A DNA stretch of 64,000 nucleotides from Nomia melanderi (GCF_051020985.1 NC_135002.1:806001-870000); one strand, 5' to 3'. Counted from the first letter of the stretch, positions 23,001 to 36,200 are shown. Program-made: numbers and translations. The notes: generated from the letters alone by a model not told the origin.

Positions 23001-26000
23001 ATTATAACTTTTCTGAAAGATATGATACACTTAATTTAACTCTAACAGTTTAGAATAACAATTAGTAATACAATATGATTATCTATTTAACATATATTAC
23101 ATAACAATATGATATCTGAGTTTCTCTATGATACAAGTTGACCTCAGTGGAAATTGCCATCGCAATTCAGTTTTCTGAACATTTGACCGCAATGTGTTAG
23201 AATCGTAAAAGTTTCATTGGAAACTTGTTCCTCTATGCAAGAAGAGAATGTAGTAAATGTAATTGTTTAAGATTTGAATTATTTTAACATTTCTATATTC
23301 TAAATAATGCTACCCAACGCGACATTCAATTAAACGTGCACTAACGACAGTGCAATTCAATCAAACGATTCGACATCCGATTTTTCCATTCCACGTATTT
23401 TGCTCTATAAATCATACGGCATTCAACGTGTTGTCTCCTGTCTCCTACGAACTATGAACTGAAACTCCCAACGCATAATGAGAAAAACGCCAAAATTAAC
23501 CGACGCAACGAATCCCATGGAATCTTTCCATCAGGCTATAGAATAAACGAGCGATCGCGCAGCGCAGCCGAGGAACGCCTCGCCTCGCGATAAAGGAAAA
23601 CCGTTTAATTCGAATCGGAAGTCGATATTTTCGCGGCGGAGACGTATTTATAGCGGCCGCCCGTGTACACGGAAACACCGGCCGTCATTAATTAGGATGA
23701 CGCGCGCGATGACGTACCGATCGACGTCGTCGGCCCATGAATTAATTAGTTTCCAGTCAGCCGGCCGACCCTTACGTCAAACTTTTATTTTTACGCGCGA
23801 ACCTTAGACCGGCCAGGCCTGTGCATCGGCTGACCTGTAAATAAATGTCACAGGTCACCATTCCGCACACGTACACGTACACAGGGGGCGCATGCACACG
23901 CCCACGCGTTCCTGAACAAGGCTAATTCTCCGGACGTAAAGAAGAAACGCTCGCGAAGGGGAAAAAAAAAAGAAAGAGCCGGATGAACTTTCGACTGGAT
24001 TCATTTTTAATGAGAGCCGCGGCGGGCTGCGCGGATGAATTTATTTATGGGGAGGGAACAATCGATCCTCGTTTTACAGCTGTACTCGGGAAATATTCGT
24101 TCCGGCAGGTTCTCGCGAATTTTTCCGAGAGAAACGCGCTTTTCTTTCTTTTTCTCGTGTCTCTCGATCCGGTTTCGTATTTTTTGGTTTGTCTGGTTCT
24201 TACGTCTTTTTCCTGGGTAGTTGGGAGCTTGAGGAAAGCATTGCTAGTTGCAGGAACTTCGTTTTAGTGAGTGGGTTTAGAAACGTGAAGAAATTTGATC
24301 GATTGATCGAAAAATGATGTGATTAACACTAAAACCGAGCAGTTGAATTGACTTGTTGAAGTTTCTTTATAGAAACTGCAAGAATGTCTATTGAGATTTT
24401 TATTGATTTGCAATTCAGTGCATTGCTACGTTGATTTCTTTAATGACTTATCAGAAACATCTGTTATTTTAATAATTGCACGAAGGAACTAGGAGAGGAT
24501 CGTTTTGACCCGTCTAATTTTAGTGTTAAAATTCGGGGACGTTCGAGAGATACGCGAACAGTTTCGTTAGTTTCGTTAGTTTGAAAATATAGATCAATCC
24601 GTTGGAAGATCGAGGATTTCAATTTCCGATGGTTTTAGGATATCCGAAGCATCAGAGATCCTTCCGAGTATTAAAACGCGAGGAAGGTTTCCTTAATCCG
24701 TTACAACAGAAAGGAAATTAATTTCCATTTCGAGGCAGATTTCCCCCAACGTTGGCAAAGGGAAACGAGGAAAGCGTTCCATTGGAATTCTCGTCGGCTC
24801 TTTTCAATTAGTCCGGGAGCACGCGGAAGCACGCGGAACGCTGTCGCCAACAACCGCCTCTGAATATTAACCATAAACACAATGTCCCGCGAGTTTTAAT
24901 TGAATCGCGCAATCGCCGGCTGGAATAACGAACTGGGAAATTGGCTCGCGTTAACAGGCAGCAAAAATAACATTGTTTAAAAGGGCACCGCAATTTTGTT
25001 ACCGTTGAAAGAAAACACGGAAAAACCTTGGCACCCCGTGAAACTTTAACGGCCATCCCCTTTTAAACGTTCACTCTTAACCTTTGCGAAGCTAAACGCA
25101 AACTAAATGAAAATTATTTCACGGGTAACAACTAGTCTTAGTGCGGAGAACTTCGTTTAAATTTCGAGAACTTAGTTTATTAATATGTTGCATGTCATGG
25201 GGTTCACCGGTGACCTCAGCCAAGTCGAATTATTATACTTCATTCGATTAAACGATGATTATTTGAAAACTTTTCTATATTACAAGCAATACCACTTAAT
25301 GCATTGATATCTGACAAGATAAACCTGCAATAATAATGACGTGATCTAATTATAGAAGTTACGTTACTTTCATTTTGTATAGTTTCCTCGGCAATATCGG
25401 TTAATTGTTTTATACAAAAACAAACATCGATTCGCGCACGTCATTAGCAATTTTACAACGGAAACCCAACGTGGCACGTTCCAGAAGTTAAAACTCTCGA
25501 ATAAAACACTCGAACTTAGTCTTCGAAAGACGAACCTTCATCTCCAATTACATATTTCCCCTCGAACAATAATTCAGAAGAAGAACCCAGAAGAAAAGAA
25601 AGAAAACCGCTGTAGTAAAAGAAGAAACATCGCCGTTTCACATTTTTATTTTCGCTATAAATTATTCACGGTCGTCGGGAAATCGCGGTGGAAATCCAGG
25701 ACGCTCCCTCGCGGTTGCACGTGTGTGTACAGCGGAGCGTAGGTGTGCCGTTGGTGTTGGTGCTGGCGCAGTCATCGGGGCTCGTTCGATACCCGTGACG
25801 CAATAGGGTAGCTTTCCAAGGGGTGGGTCCAACGAAAAGCTGAATGGAACCAGCGAGGTAAAGTAGGTCAGGCCAGACTATTGCTCGGCGTATCGCTGGC
25901 CAATCAGCTGACGGGAATAGCCTAGGCTAGTTACCATCCAGACTCCGCGAGATCCATGATAATGCACGGACAGGCAGACAGCTGGATAGACGGACGCGCA

Positions 26001-29000
26001 ATCTGCTCCGCAGTTTGCGTTTCTGTGTTCCGATCACGTGCTCGCGAGCATTGTCTGCCTTTCAGGACACGTCCACGCGAATCTGCCTTTCACGCGGCTG
26101 CTTTAGGGGATTCGCTATTGTCGGGGCAGATCTTCGAATGCTGCTTTGAATAGTTGATACGGAATAAACGAACTGCTTTTCTCGCGGCGCTAACGTAACG
26201 CCAGCAGCGATTATTTCGGTGACAATTATATTCTCTTCGATCGAATGAATATAGAGAATGATAGGATATGAAAGGGAAACGAGTTATTCAGTTTGTGATT
26301 TGTAATGAGGATGTCTAGAGGGTTAATTTCATGGTTGTTACGTAGAATGTAGGATTGTCTGGTAGACTCTTAGTTCTAATATTTCATTGAAATCGATAAA
26401 TCGGCTGAAACTATTGAAACGAATGAAGTTGAAGCGAGTCATTGAATCGTTAAATGTAATTTCGTAGATTATAACTTCATCTAACTGTATATATAGGATT
26501 AATTTCATTTTCTTTGCAAAACAGGTTCCCATGTAGATGCTTCGAAAGCTCGATATCAAAGAAACAGATTAAATTTCTATGATTCTAACGTATTTAAAAT
26601 AGAATGAAGGTGTTAGATGCTGCCAAAATATATGTTCCATTGATCTTCGAAGACTTTTATATCGCGAGTGCGAGTTTCCCATTCTCATCGCATCTTCATC
26701 GCTTCTTAACGAAACGAGGATCAATTTCTTATTCCCCTTTCTACCATTCATTAGCAGTTACTTTGAAGTATCAAAATACATCGAATAACCGAGGTGAACG
26801 AAGCGCTCGACGACTTTTCGGTATAACATTCAGCGTCTACGCTGTTCATTCTTAGAATGCGACGGTTTCATTGAGAAAAATGGAAATCGCGGTGCCAGAA
26901 AACTGAGAAGAAAGGGAAAAGGAAAAGTTACGAGGTACAGTTCGTCGGGAACGAGCGTGAAACTTGGACGGTTGCCGGTCGTTCCCCGATCTGCCGTCCG
27001 CTCGAGGCGTCGCGTTATCGAATGCGAGTATATCGGCAGAGAGCATCGCGAGAAAAGCTGAATGAAACCACCTGACGAGTCAGTTCCGTTTTGGCATATG
27101 ACCAGCCAATCAGCTGACCGGCATTAGAGCCGGTGCTGCGCTATCGATCAGTTTCCCCGTTGCACCAGGCATGCTCCACACAGGCCTGACCTAGGACAAC
27201 ATCCTAGCGCCCACGCGCAAACGCGCGCGATCTCCTCTCCCGACACCTCCGAGGATCGTTCTTCTCGTTCTCAGTGTCGTCATGCCTTCTAACCCCTCGC
27301 CCTATCATTGATTTCCTGCCACGTTCGACGCGGTACAGTTCTTCTTCATCTAAATGGAAAATAATGTTATGGACATTTTGTTAGAATTTGTTAGGGATGA
27401 GTATTTTTGATGAAGGTATTGTCGAGTGTAATCGGTTAACAGGTCGAAAGCTGCATGACTTTTCGTTATGTACATGAAGAATAATATTTTGGAAATTTTG
27501 TTAGGGACGCCAAATCGAATTACTATAGTTCATTTAATTGAATGACGATTATTTGACAGTATTGCTCTGATTAATTGCAGTGGGAACTTGTTTGCAGAAT
27601 TTTAGAAAATTTTATGATTTTATAAAGTTAAGATTCAGTCCTTTCTTTCTGCTAATGATTCGATTTTCTCGGTGTAAAATGTTGAATATATCACTGCAGA
27701 ATCTTTGAAATCCATAATGCAGAATTGCAGAATTTCTTTGAAAACTGTACACGATTGAGACGCAAAGTTGAATGATTTCTGTTCATTGACGACTCGGATA
27801 TCGAGAGCAGCTCGCTGCTTTCCTCGCAACCTGCATTTTTCGCCTCTGTGCTTCCGTTACGGCGTATTGTTACTCGAATCTGTATCGCGCGCCATCGAAT
27901 ACGAGTATCTGCTTTCGGTCGAATCGAAAACCGATATCGTTTGTGCAGACGTATCGGTTCGAACGTCTGGAGCGTACTCGTCAACAGACAAAACACGTAT
28001 TTACGTTTCCTTAACGCTTAGCCAATCGAATGGGAAGATCTCCCACTTTCCCCATAGCAACGCATTGTCTTTTATTTCCTTCATTTTATGTCTGTTATTT
28101 GATAAGTATTGAATTCGAGTTATTTGCAATTTGCAAACCTTTTGCCTTTATAAAAAGTTCTTGATAAAATCAGTTAAAGTTCAATTGAAGGTAACGAAAG
28201 AGGTTGTAGTGTTAAATAAAGCGTTAACGATCCATTACTAGAAAGCTCGCTCTTTGTCTCACAATTTATAGAAATTGTCAAAGAACGAGAAGACGATTGA
28301 TAATATACAGTAGTATTGTCAACAATAAATCACAGAAGAGATCAAAGGATCATTGAACTCGCGATAAAGTATCCGACAATCGAAAGATTTCTACATCCGT
28401 CGATCTGACAAATAGAAAAGCTATATTTCTCGCTGTAACTTGTTCCGGACAGACCGAGCAACGTACAAATTGTTGAATTCTCCATTTGCAGCGTGCCGAT
28501 TTACCAAGAGCCGCGATTCAAGAGGGAATTGGATATTGATCCGGAGGACGTGTTGACCCTCCTGTCCCTCTGGGAGAACAAGCGTCGTAACCGGTAAAAA
28601 TGAATGCTCGTTACAATATTAACTGCGAACGAACGCGTCCGTTTTCGTGGAACTAACGCGACCTGCTGGTTTTTCAGGAACTGGCACAAATACATAAACG
28701 ACGAGTACGAGAACCTGGACGAAGATGGCAACCTTCTTGAAGAGGACGACCCACGAAACGGTATTCCCAGAATGATTCAATTGATCATTCATTAATGATA
28801 TTTGCTTGATTAACCGTTTGAGCGCTGTTTATCAGTATCAATTATAATGACGGTTTCGACTTTTTTATTTAGCAATTGATATTTTCAAAGCATTGAATAT
28901 TCGAAATGATTTTGAAAATAAATAGTTCCACAGTACTATAACGAATGTCTGAAGAAACTGAAAATAATCTATTGTTACAATTTTTATAGGAATTGCATAT

Positions 29001-30233
29001 TTATCGTATTAAATGCTCGGCAGTTCTAGTGTTAACGCGTCGACTGCCACGAGAATTAGAAATAATTATTAATTTCTCGGTATTACAGTGCTCATTACAC
29101 TATTGCCTATAAAAATACAGTATGTCTTTATTTGTCAGAGTAATGTTACCATGAAACCTTTAACGTAATTATTCGATTGTTCAGTTATCCCGTGGATGGA
29201 CTCGCCGTATCCTCCCCGCCACTACATGGATTCCCTGTCGCCGTCGGACATCGGCATCGTGCGCACCCACCCGCCGAGCTACTACGAGCAGTTCGGCAGC
29301 CAGTACGGCCAACAATACGAAGCCGCGTCTCAGTACGCCGGCAATCCTCAGTACGGGCTCGTTTACCCTCAGCAAACCTACTACAACGCGCCGGAGAAGA
29401 GGTTCATGGTCTCTAGGAAACGCTCGCAGGTGAGGCACCCAGCGCACTCCAAGAAAGAAGGATTCCTAAGCATCGACGTCCCTCGGAAACACGAAAAACA
29501 CGAGGCGTGATTCGTAACCAACAGCGAAAGTAGTTTCATACTATTCACTCGGATCTTCCGACTGTCGCGTAAGCCCTCGCCTTACGATAACGTGTCAGGG
29601 TGATAGAATTCACTTGAATTCGTCAAATGTAACTGCCATTCATTTATTTCCAACGAACATTCGATGCTACTCGTCTGTTATCAATCTTTAACACGTTGAA
29701 CGCCGCACGATTTCATAGAGCAAAATACACAAAATGGAAAAAGTACAATATTAAATCATTTGACTGAATGTCACCGCAATGGATAGCATTATTTATAATA
29801 CAGAAACGTGTGCGAATAATCATAGTTTCATCGAGTGAATTACAGTAATTCGATTTGCTCGGGGGTCACCGGTGACTCCCATGGCATTCAACGTGTTAAA
29901 CGCAGACGACTGAGTACAAAGTTCTCGTCTTTTTCTAGTAAACTAAGAACCATAAAGTTTCAAGCACAGTCGATGAACAGGGCAAGGGGTTAACGCGACT
30001 CGAACAAGAATAGTTGCTTAGGAATCTACTTTGAAATCCAGCTCTGCTATATTCGTTGTGATTAACAGCAACAATGCGTAGATAGTGATAGCATTATAGA
30101 AATAAATTTGACAAGCTGTACCGTGACATTCTGTTCCATTCCGTAGACGTACGACCCTTACTCGAGCGCCTCGCAGTACCAGATGAGCTCCCAAGCACGG
30201 GGATTCCCCTACCAGCACCGTTTAGTGTATTAA
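20006..30233 (+). CDS. Prohormone-2-like neuropeptide precursor
   Basis: A secreted neuropeptide precursor of 352 residues. Coding exons are 20006-20120, 20192-20287, 20531-20648, 20814-21026, 28492-28593, 28678-28760, 29185-29429 and 30147-30233. All introns are GT-AG and in frame; intron 4 is 7465 bp. The start is the first ATG, directly after acceptor CTTTCCAG. It is followed by a signal peptide with hydrophobic core VGLLSLCSVVLLAES. Residues 182-190 read VPIYQEPRF, bounded by KRS and KR, the known bee brain peptide; no Gly precedes the KR, so it is not expected to be amidated. Other convertase sites are TEKR after exon 2, NKRR, PEKR and SRKR. The last exons encode a Tyr/Gln/Pro-rich tail. 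Reading through the donor at 29430 would instead add 26 residues and stop at 29510, a possible alternative end. Assignment rests on the peptide and layout. Confidence 0.93.
21886..22290. repeat. Tandem repeat, about 135-bp unit, 3 copies
   Basis: TGTTAAAATGTGGTGAAATA, GAGGAGTCGAG and GAGAGACCGAGGGAT recur at a spacing of about 135 bp starting near 21895, 22030 and 22165; the third copy is degenerate. Purine-rich on the + strand and intronic. Confidence 0.85.
22834..22935. mobile_element. TTAA MITE, family F, left part
   Basis: TTAACACGTTAAGCGCCACG and the following 100 bp match 11199-11305 almost base for base. The right boundary is not clear. A third, more diverged start is at 44742. Confidence 0.7.
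24323..24529. mobile_element. TTAA MITE, family D, complete
   Basis: A 207-bp copy from TTAACACTAAAACCGAGCAG to CTAATTTTAGTGTTAA with inverted-repeat ends. It serves as the reference for the fragments at 16880, 18130 and 51178. Confidence 0.8.
25183..25330. mobile_element. Family A MITE fragment (reverse orientation)
   Basis: TGTTGCATGTCATGGGGTTCACCGGTGACC followed by AAGTCGAATTATTATAC matches the reverse complement of the right end of the 29688-29899 element, including the subterminal TCACCGGTGA palindrome. The far end is not resolved. Confidence 0.55.
25834..25915. promoter_or_regulatory. CCAAT/CAGCTG module, copy 1
   Basis: GAAAAGCTGAATGGAACCA is followed 65 bp later by GGCCAATCAGCTGACGGG. 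The same two blocks, in the same order and orientation, recur at 27052-27121 in the same intron. A CCAAT box directly overlapping a CAGCTG E-box suggests a regulatory element; function is inferred. Confidence 0.4.
27052..27121. promoter_or_regulatory. CCAAT/CAGCTG module, copy 2
   Basis: GAAAAGCTGAATGAAACCA is followed 52 bp later by AGCCAATCAGCTGACCGG. Sequence between and around the two blocks is not conserved with copy 1, which argues against a simple recent duplication. Confidence 0.4.
28890..29035. mobile_element. Family D MITE, right part
   Basis: The segment ACTATAACGAATGTCTGAAG through CGGCAGTTCTAGTGTTAA matches 10260-10367. At the right TTAA it runs straight into TTAACGCGTCGACTGCCACG, a family F-like start, so two elements share the TTAA. 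It lies in intron 6 of the neuropeptide gene. Confidence 0.6.
29688..29899. mobile_element. TTAA MITE, family A, complete
   Basis: A 212-bp element, TTAACACGTTGAACGCCGC to ATGGCATTCAACGTGTTAA, with a subterminal GGTCACCGGTGACT palindrome. It sits in the last intron of the neuropeptide gene. Confidence 0.85.
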
Positions 30234-33200
30234 ACCCGGCCGAGTTCGACCCGACAACCAAGAGAGCGACGGAACGACACAAACCAGGAATGAAACTAGG
30301 AAATTATCGTATTCCGGGAGAGCGGGGGTAGAATCGGGGGACGCGCGGCTATCTCCGGCGAGTTTCCCCTCATTTTCGCTATCCTGTCCTTCGTCGCGTG
30401 CATCCGCGCACGTGCTCGCGGGCCGGACGAGAAAGACTACTTCTTATACTCTAAGGGAACGCGTCGAACGGCGCTCGCCCGCGGGAGCACGCCGAAGAGG
30501 CGCGTGGCTAGCCGTGACAGCTTCTGAAATCTCCTTTGGCTTTTTTATATTTATATGACGCTTACTCTTTCGTGTCCCGATGGTGGTACCTTGCAGCGCC
30601 ATTTACAGTAGGCTAGAAGTCGAATACAGTTTGATCCTTAACCCTTCGAGGACGAAGATTGCTGAAAGCATACAAAATCTTCTGCAGATTCTGCTAAATT
30701 AAACGCTGAATACTTAAATCATGGAGAATAAGGAAACTGTGTACCGATTTCCTGCGATTCGAATAGTTAAATCACTTGTTCGCAACTGGGTATTCCAAAG
30801 ATGGAAGTTTGATCTCAGCAGAATGCAGACATTCGTCCGCAAAGGGTTAAAGTACCGTTTACGTTAGAATTAGAAGCGAAACGTAACTCGCTGTTTCTTT
30901 CCGGAATTGGATTCAATTCGAAATACCATTTTATGCGTTCACGACTGAATCGATGTGAAATATATTTCTGCGCGTTACTTTGCAATAGGGATGGTAAAGG
31001 GGATGCTGGGATCGAGGACGTAAAGGGTTCAGTGAAGGTACTATTATTGACTGGAAATATGAAGCTTTTGCTAGTAAGACGCTTCGCGAGTTTCGAGTGC
31101 TGCGGATATTTTATAAAAGGAAAGCTCGAGATGCAGGAGGCAGTCGCTCTTCGGCGCGCTCTCGCGCACTTCCGGTTCATACGGCGAAGTTGAGGGGCCC
31201 GTACACGTCACGATCCATCGTGCCGCGAATTCAGAATTCAAGAAAGAAAAGAACAAAAGAAAGGAAGTAAAAAACTTCAACTTCTGGAAGAGTTCTACTG
31301 TCTTTAATGCAAAACACGTTTCGCGAGTAATTGAAATTACAAGAGCAAAGTTCTCGTCAGGCAGAATGACTTAAAGGTATCTCGGAAAAGAAAAGCGAGC
31401 GGAATTGTTGAATCTCGATGAATATCGTCGCTCGACGGATCGTCGCGTGTACGGGTGCAACGGTGTACTGAGAAATTCCTCCGATTCGTCGCGGGATCTC
31501 GTCGCGAGGCGAGGAACGTGAACGTGTATCGGCCCCTTCGCAACGTTTAAGCTCCTGGCGCGTGCAACGCCGCGGTCCAACCGAACCATGGCGCTCACGC
31601 CACGACTGAAGTCCTTAAACAATCGTAGTATTCGAATCAAACTACCCCTCAGGCTTGGTTTCATCACTTCTCCGACTGATAGAGAGATAGGGAGCGATGA
31701 GTTAGGAGGGTGGATGCTTTCTTTTTGTTTCTCCGGAGAAAAAAAAGTGTTAGGCTAGACCGGTAGATTACCGTAGAACTCGAGGAACCAGCTAGAGAAG
31801 AAGACGAAAATGAAACGGATACGAAATTAAACGGAAAAGAAGAAAAACAATGGGACGATTGAACGTCAATCGGGGACGATAGAGAATAGTAGGTGACGTT
31901 AGATCACGCGAATTTAGAGGGTCGAGGCTGAAGAGATGTAATTTTCTAATCTTGTCGATTCGTTTCGCGTCTACGAATATTGTTATGTGTGAATATATCT
32001 GTGGACGTAAGGCAGAGAATCGCGTTTTCGAAAGTTTACTGGAACTTGGGCATGTTGGAGAAGCTCTGTGTTAGCATTTTGAAGAGAAACTATTCTTTTA
32101 TGTCTTTATCGTCTTATCTTCGAGATCCGAACTTCCTTATTTCCGAATCCAATGTTAAATACAGATTTTCCTCGTTTGATTTCGACGTGATCTAGTTTTG
32201 AAACGATGGCTCGTGCCGTACCGCCTTACGACCACAAATATATGTATAAATATAAATATTTAAATATATATATATATGAATATATATATATTGTATCTAA
32301 TATTTGTTAAACGAGAGAGTGACCGAAGTTCGATCGAGCTCGTTCGCGCGGTTTTTAATCCATCTGCTACGTGTTACTTTTACAACCAAAAGCAAAAAAA
32401 ATGAAAAAAAGCTAGAGAAAAGGGAAGGGAGGAAGAATCAACAATTACAAAAAAAGAATAATAATAATAATAATAATAATACTAAACGGAGCGTTGTTGT
32501 AGAGGACAACAAAGGTTTGGCTCCGAACGTTCGGTGTTGAAACGCTAACGACATATCTTCTATTTCGATTCACGCTTTATATTCCGAAACCCGCTGACTA
32601 AACGTTCCCCTAGACTTTTTACTATTATAATCGTCAATTAATTTTCCTAGCCGTGTCACGGTCACTAATTAAATAACAATAGTTGATCGAGGCGACTGTT
32701 CGATGAGTGTTTAGTGTATATCTCGATAATGTTCAACTTTTTCAAGCTGATATACGGGCCGAATGGTTCAGGTTCTGCGACTCGATTTCGGTTCGAACGA
32801 CTGGATACCATTTTGCGATCCGTAAACATCTCGAAATGAGGGTGACACAGTGTTCAAGTCAGTCTTCGAAGGATGATCCTTTTTGAACCACATCTTCATA
32901 CATGTATTCGACCATATAGAATCTTAAAATAACGAATAATCGAGGTATCTGATAACGAAACATTGAGATATCGATGAAATTTATATTCGCGTTCGCTGTG
33001 AACGATCAAAATTCGCGAGCTGCTCGACGATCAAAACGGAGAAGATCAGCGTGACAAACGTTTCGTTAAAGATTCACGATGTTTCCGGAAACATTGAGAA
33101 TCGACGAACGCGAAGAATTTCGTTTAAAATGCGCGAACAATTCGAATGTTCCGATCGAAATTGAACATTTCTTTGGAAAGCTTCCAGCGTGACCGACAAA

Positions 33201-34950
33201 ATGGCGTGTCGCGAGACGGATCGGGCGCGCGGAATTTAAACCTCGGCCGCGGCCGCGACGCGTAAAAGTGTGTGGAACACCTGTTAACCGATAATCCATC
33301 GTCTACCAATTGTTAACCGAACACAGCAGAGAAGGTTGTACGTGGTTCGTGAGTCAGTGTCCGACGAATTCTGTTTTCGATCGAAACCAAACACGGCCTT
33401 CCATTTGCAGCAAACTTGTTCCGAGGAGACTGAATAATTTAGTCCTTTCTGTTTCTCGTTTCTCGTCGTCCGATGTCCGGTGTATGCTCGAAAAAGAGGA
33501 AGCGAATTAAAAGGAAAGAAGCTGAATGAAGACAAAAGAGAGAGAGAGAGAGTGTGTGTACGTGTGAGAGAGAAAGAAAGAGAGAGAGAGAGCAGAAGAA
33601 AATCGTAACAGGTGAGGAGAGAGAGAGATGAGGAAATGGTTTTTTCGAGACGACTGACCGTAAAGGAAGGGGGAAAAAAACCTTTTGTGACTTAACGCTA
33701 TCACATATATTTTTGACGATCGTTTAGCGTGTAATTTAGACTTACTTCTAGCACTTAAGTATTACCGAGACGATGAAGAGTAATTCAGTATTTATTATAC
33801 GACGCATACACACGTGTATATATATATGTGCGTGTACATGTATATATACATATGTAATTAATGTTACTCATAGACGATGAGAAGTATTAATTATTGTATA
33901 ATTAAACTGATATCAATCAATCGGGCTTGCGTTTCATTCACACATATTTTCATTTTGCCGGTTCGAAGTGATTCTCGCGGCACGAGGAGACGACAGCTTA
34001 CTCATGGCCTTTTTTTACGTCCTACGACTGTGTTTGCGTGGGTGTTCGTTGCCGAGATATTAACGGATTAAACGTAGAAATTCCGACGAATTCGAGATGG
34101 TAAACTCTGGAGACTGTTCTCGTTGTCGATTTCACCCCTTGAAGACGAATCAACTTTCAACGAAGCACGATTTTCGAATTTTCTGTGAACTGATTACGAT
34201 CCTTTACATTAATATACTGTATCATCCGGTAGTACGGTGATTACATCGATTATTTATAATTACGACATGCGCCGTAATTCAACACCTTCGTGTTTAGAAC
34301 TCGGTTTCCGTCGTTGGTCTTGAAAGGGTTGAAAGGATGACGAGCTCTAATTTGCAGTCCTAGGCAACGAACGAGACTCGAAGGGTATATCGCGATTTGG
34401 ATTTTCAATGGAACTTTGTTCAGTCTCAATCGAACAGCGCTTGAACAAACAATGTTAACCAACACTCGAATATATCCGACATCGGCCAACCGTCGACCCG
34501 TTTTACTTTACAAATGGATTCTATGTGTGCGTACTATAAAATAAGTATCGTGTAAACGTGTCAACTTTCGAGATCTATATTACGTGTGCGTACTAAAATC
34601 GAATGATGGGGAAGATTAAGGGATGATTGGGGGTGTCGAAAGAAGATTAACATGATTAGGGCCAGATTAAACGGATTAAAACGAACAAAAAAAAAGAAAA
34701 AGAGGAAACGAATAAGAAATGCAGAGGAGACCGACGACAAAAGAATCGTGTGTCACCCGATGCCAGAAATATTTTTCAAACCCATGGTGCTTTTGATCGA
34801 ACGATATATAATATTGTAAAACGACGAGGAGGAGAATTAACGATAACAACAATAATAATAATAATAAATAACTATATTCTATCCAGACGTATTCCTTATT
34901 GTAAGAATATTTTATTCTTCTCCCGGTGATTAAATACACGAGATGCAAAT
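30234..34950 (+). other. 3' UTR/flank of the neuropeptide gene, no further gene seen
   Basis: This is probably the 3' UTR and flank of the prohormone gene. Content: a complete family C MITE (30638-30850), a TA-rich stretch with (TA)n at 32244-32292, an AAT repeat at 32457-32480, a GA repeat at 33537-33595, a TATATA/TGTACATG stretch at 33815-33858 and an AAT repeat near 34848-34868. The AATAAA at 34863-34868 could be a distal poly(A) signal but would imply a 4.6-kb UTR. The segment 34163-34262 recurs at about 37949-38032. Confidence 0.45.
30638..30850. mobile_element. TTAA MITE, family C, complete
   Basis: A 213-bp element from TTAACCCTTCGAGGACGAAG to CATTCGTCCGCAAAGGGTTAA. Interior blocks GGAAACTGTGTACCGATT and GTTAAATCACTTGTTCGCAA define family C; other copies are at 11840, 36601, 46724, 51405 and 62168. 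Confidence 0.85.
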
Positions 34951-35092
34951 TGAACTGCGTTTGTTATTCATTCGACAGAATAGAAACGGATGGTTACTTA
35001 AACAAATAATAACACAACAATCTTCGAAATTATCAGTTTCCCTGAATCATTAGGTTCCCTTGTCGACGGATTTATTTCTGCACGATCGAAAT

Positions 35093-36200
35093 TAACACTT
35101 TCACGTCCGCACGGTTCAAAAAAATTTTCTTCCCTGTCGCCGGAACTTTTTGCAAAGTTGTTCATTAAAATGGACAAATATAAAATATAAAATTCATTGC
35201 AACATAATAAACTTAGCTGCTTTTTATTAAATTATACGTGTAAATAAATGATATTTATAGTAATTTAATTAGAATATATTTTTTTATTAAGCTTCTCTTG
35301 AAAATAAAATATCTCCACTTTAACGAAATTCTGCATTTAATATTTTTCTTTTTGATGGTAGGTAGCAAAACAGCTCCCCAAATATAACGCAACTTTGCAA
35401 CTTTTACACATCAAATTTGTGGCTTTTCTCATTTGATGTGAATAGCATACGTGACATCTTCTTCTTTTACGTTTATTAGTTGGACAAATTGGAATCAATT
35501 GGTGGTATTTTAAATTTCCAGAAAGTCTGTGAAGTGGGTCATGATGACGATGAGTCGATGTTGTAGGATTTTCAAAATTCTCTTCGGTGTGCGAGTTTTG
35601 TATCCAGTATCTTGATGTATGCAAAAGGAAGTCACGAAATACTAGAGTTTTACCACAACTTACATTCATATGTTGATATACTGTAAACGCATTGAACAAG
35701 CTGCAGTTAAAAAGATATAGTGTAACTTTTTTAGACCACTTTATTGTCTTTCTGTATATGGGGTAATAGCTAAGATATTGATCAGCCCGATCCACTCCTT
35801 TCATATGCTGATCATAATCAAGAATACATCGGGGCTTTTGAATAGATCAGCCAGGTTTCCTACAAATCTTTCCAGTATCAACAATTTCTGCATTGTGAAT
35901 TGTAGAAATCATTCTTCCAACTCTGTTTTCCATGGTTTGCCACAACTGCAAAAGTATTTGTCTTTGTCGTTTAAACAAAGATTCCGATTTTTTCAATTTT
36001 GCATTTTTTAAAAAAGCTGGTAGTCCTCTGTGAGGCCTTATTGTTCCACACATTCGAATTTGTTTCAAAAGTAGTTCTTTTGCGAGTTCAACACTATTAT
36101 ACAGATTATCCATGTAATCTAACCTAACCATACCGGTGCCATTTCTACACGATCGGTATTTTAGACCATAAGCTATGAGGTCCCATAAGATGTCCATGGT
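35093..36200 (-). pseudogene. Decayed piggyBac-like transposase (C-terminal part)
   Basis: On the minus strand, two open stretches in the same frame (36197-35850 and 35804-35337) are separated by one in-frame TGA at 35847-35849. The first has YMDNLYNSVELAKELLLKQ and GTIRPHRGLP; the second has MKGVDRADQYLSYY, then a C-terminal Cys-rich finger with CHVC, CKSC and a final CFATYH. These are the DDE-domain end and cysteine-rich tail of piggyBac (PGBD-type) transposases. The N-terminal half and part of the catalytic core are missing: the match breaks just after YGLKYR near 36160. A TTAACACTTTCACGTCCGC motif at 35093 is a plausible element end. The matching opposite end was not found near 36400-36480, although another TTAACACTTTC in direct orientation is at 36469. 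The element cannot be autonomous. Confidence 0.88.

Larger units (their letters stand above)
21027..28491 (+). other. Long intron 4 of the neuropeptide gene
   Basis: This 7.5-kb intron separates exon 4 from the exon carrying VPIYQEPRF. It holds a 135-bp tandem repeat, several TTAA MITEs and a duplicated CCAAT/CAGCTG module (25834 and 27052). GC-rich patches at 22560-22760, 23600-23900, 25690-26110 and 26930-27290 stand out from the AT-rich background and may be regulatory. No additional exon is recognised on either strand. Confidence 0.7.
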
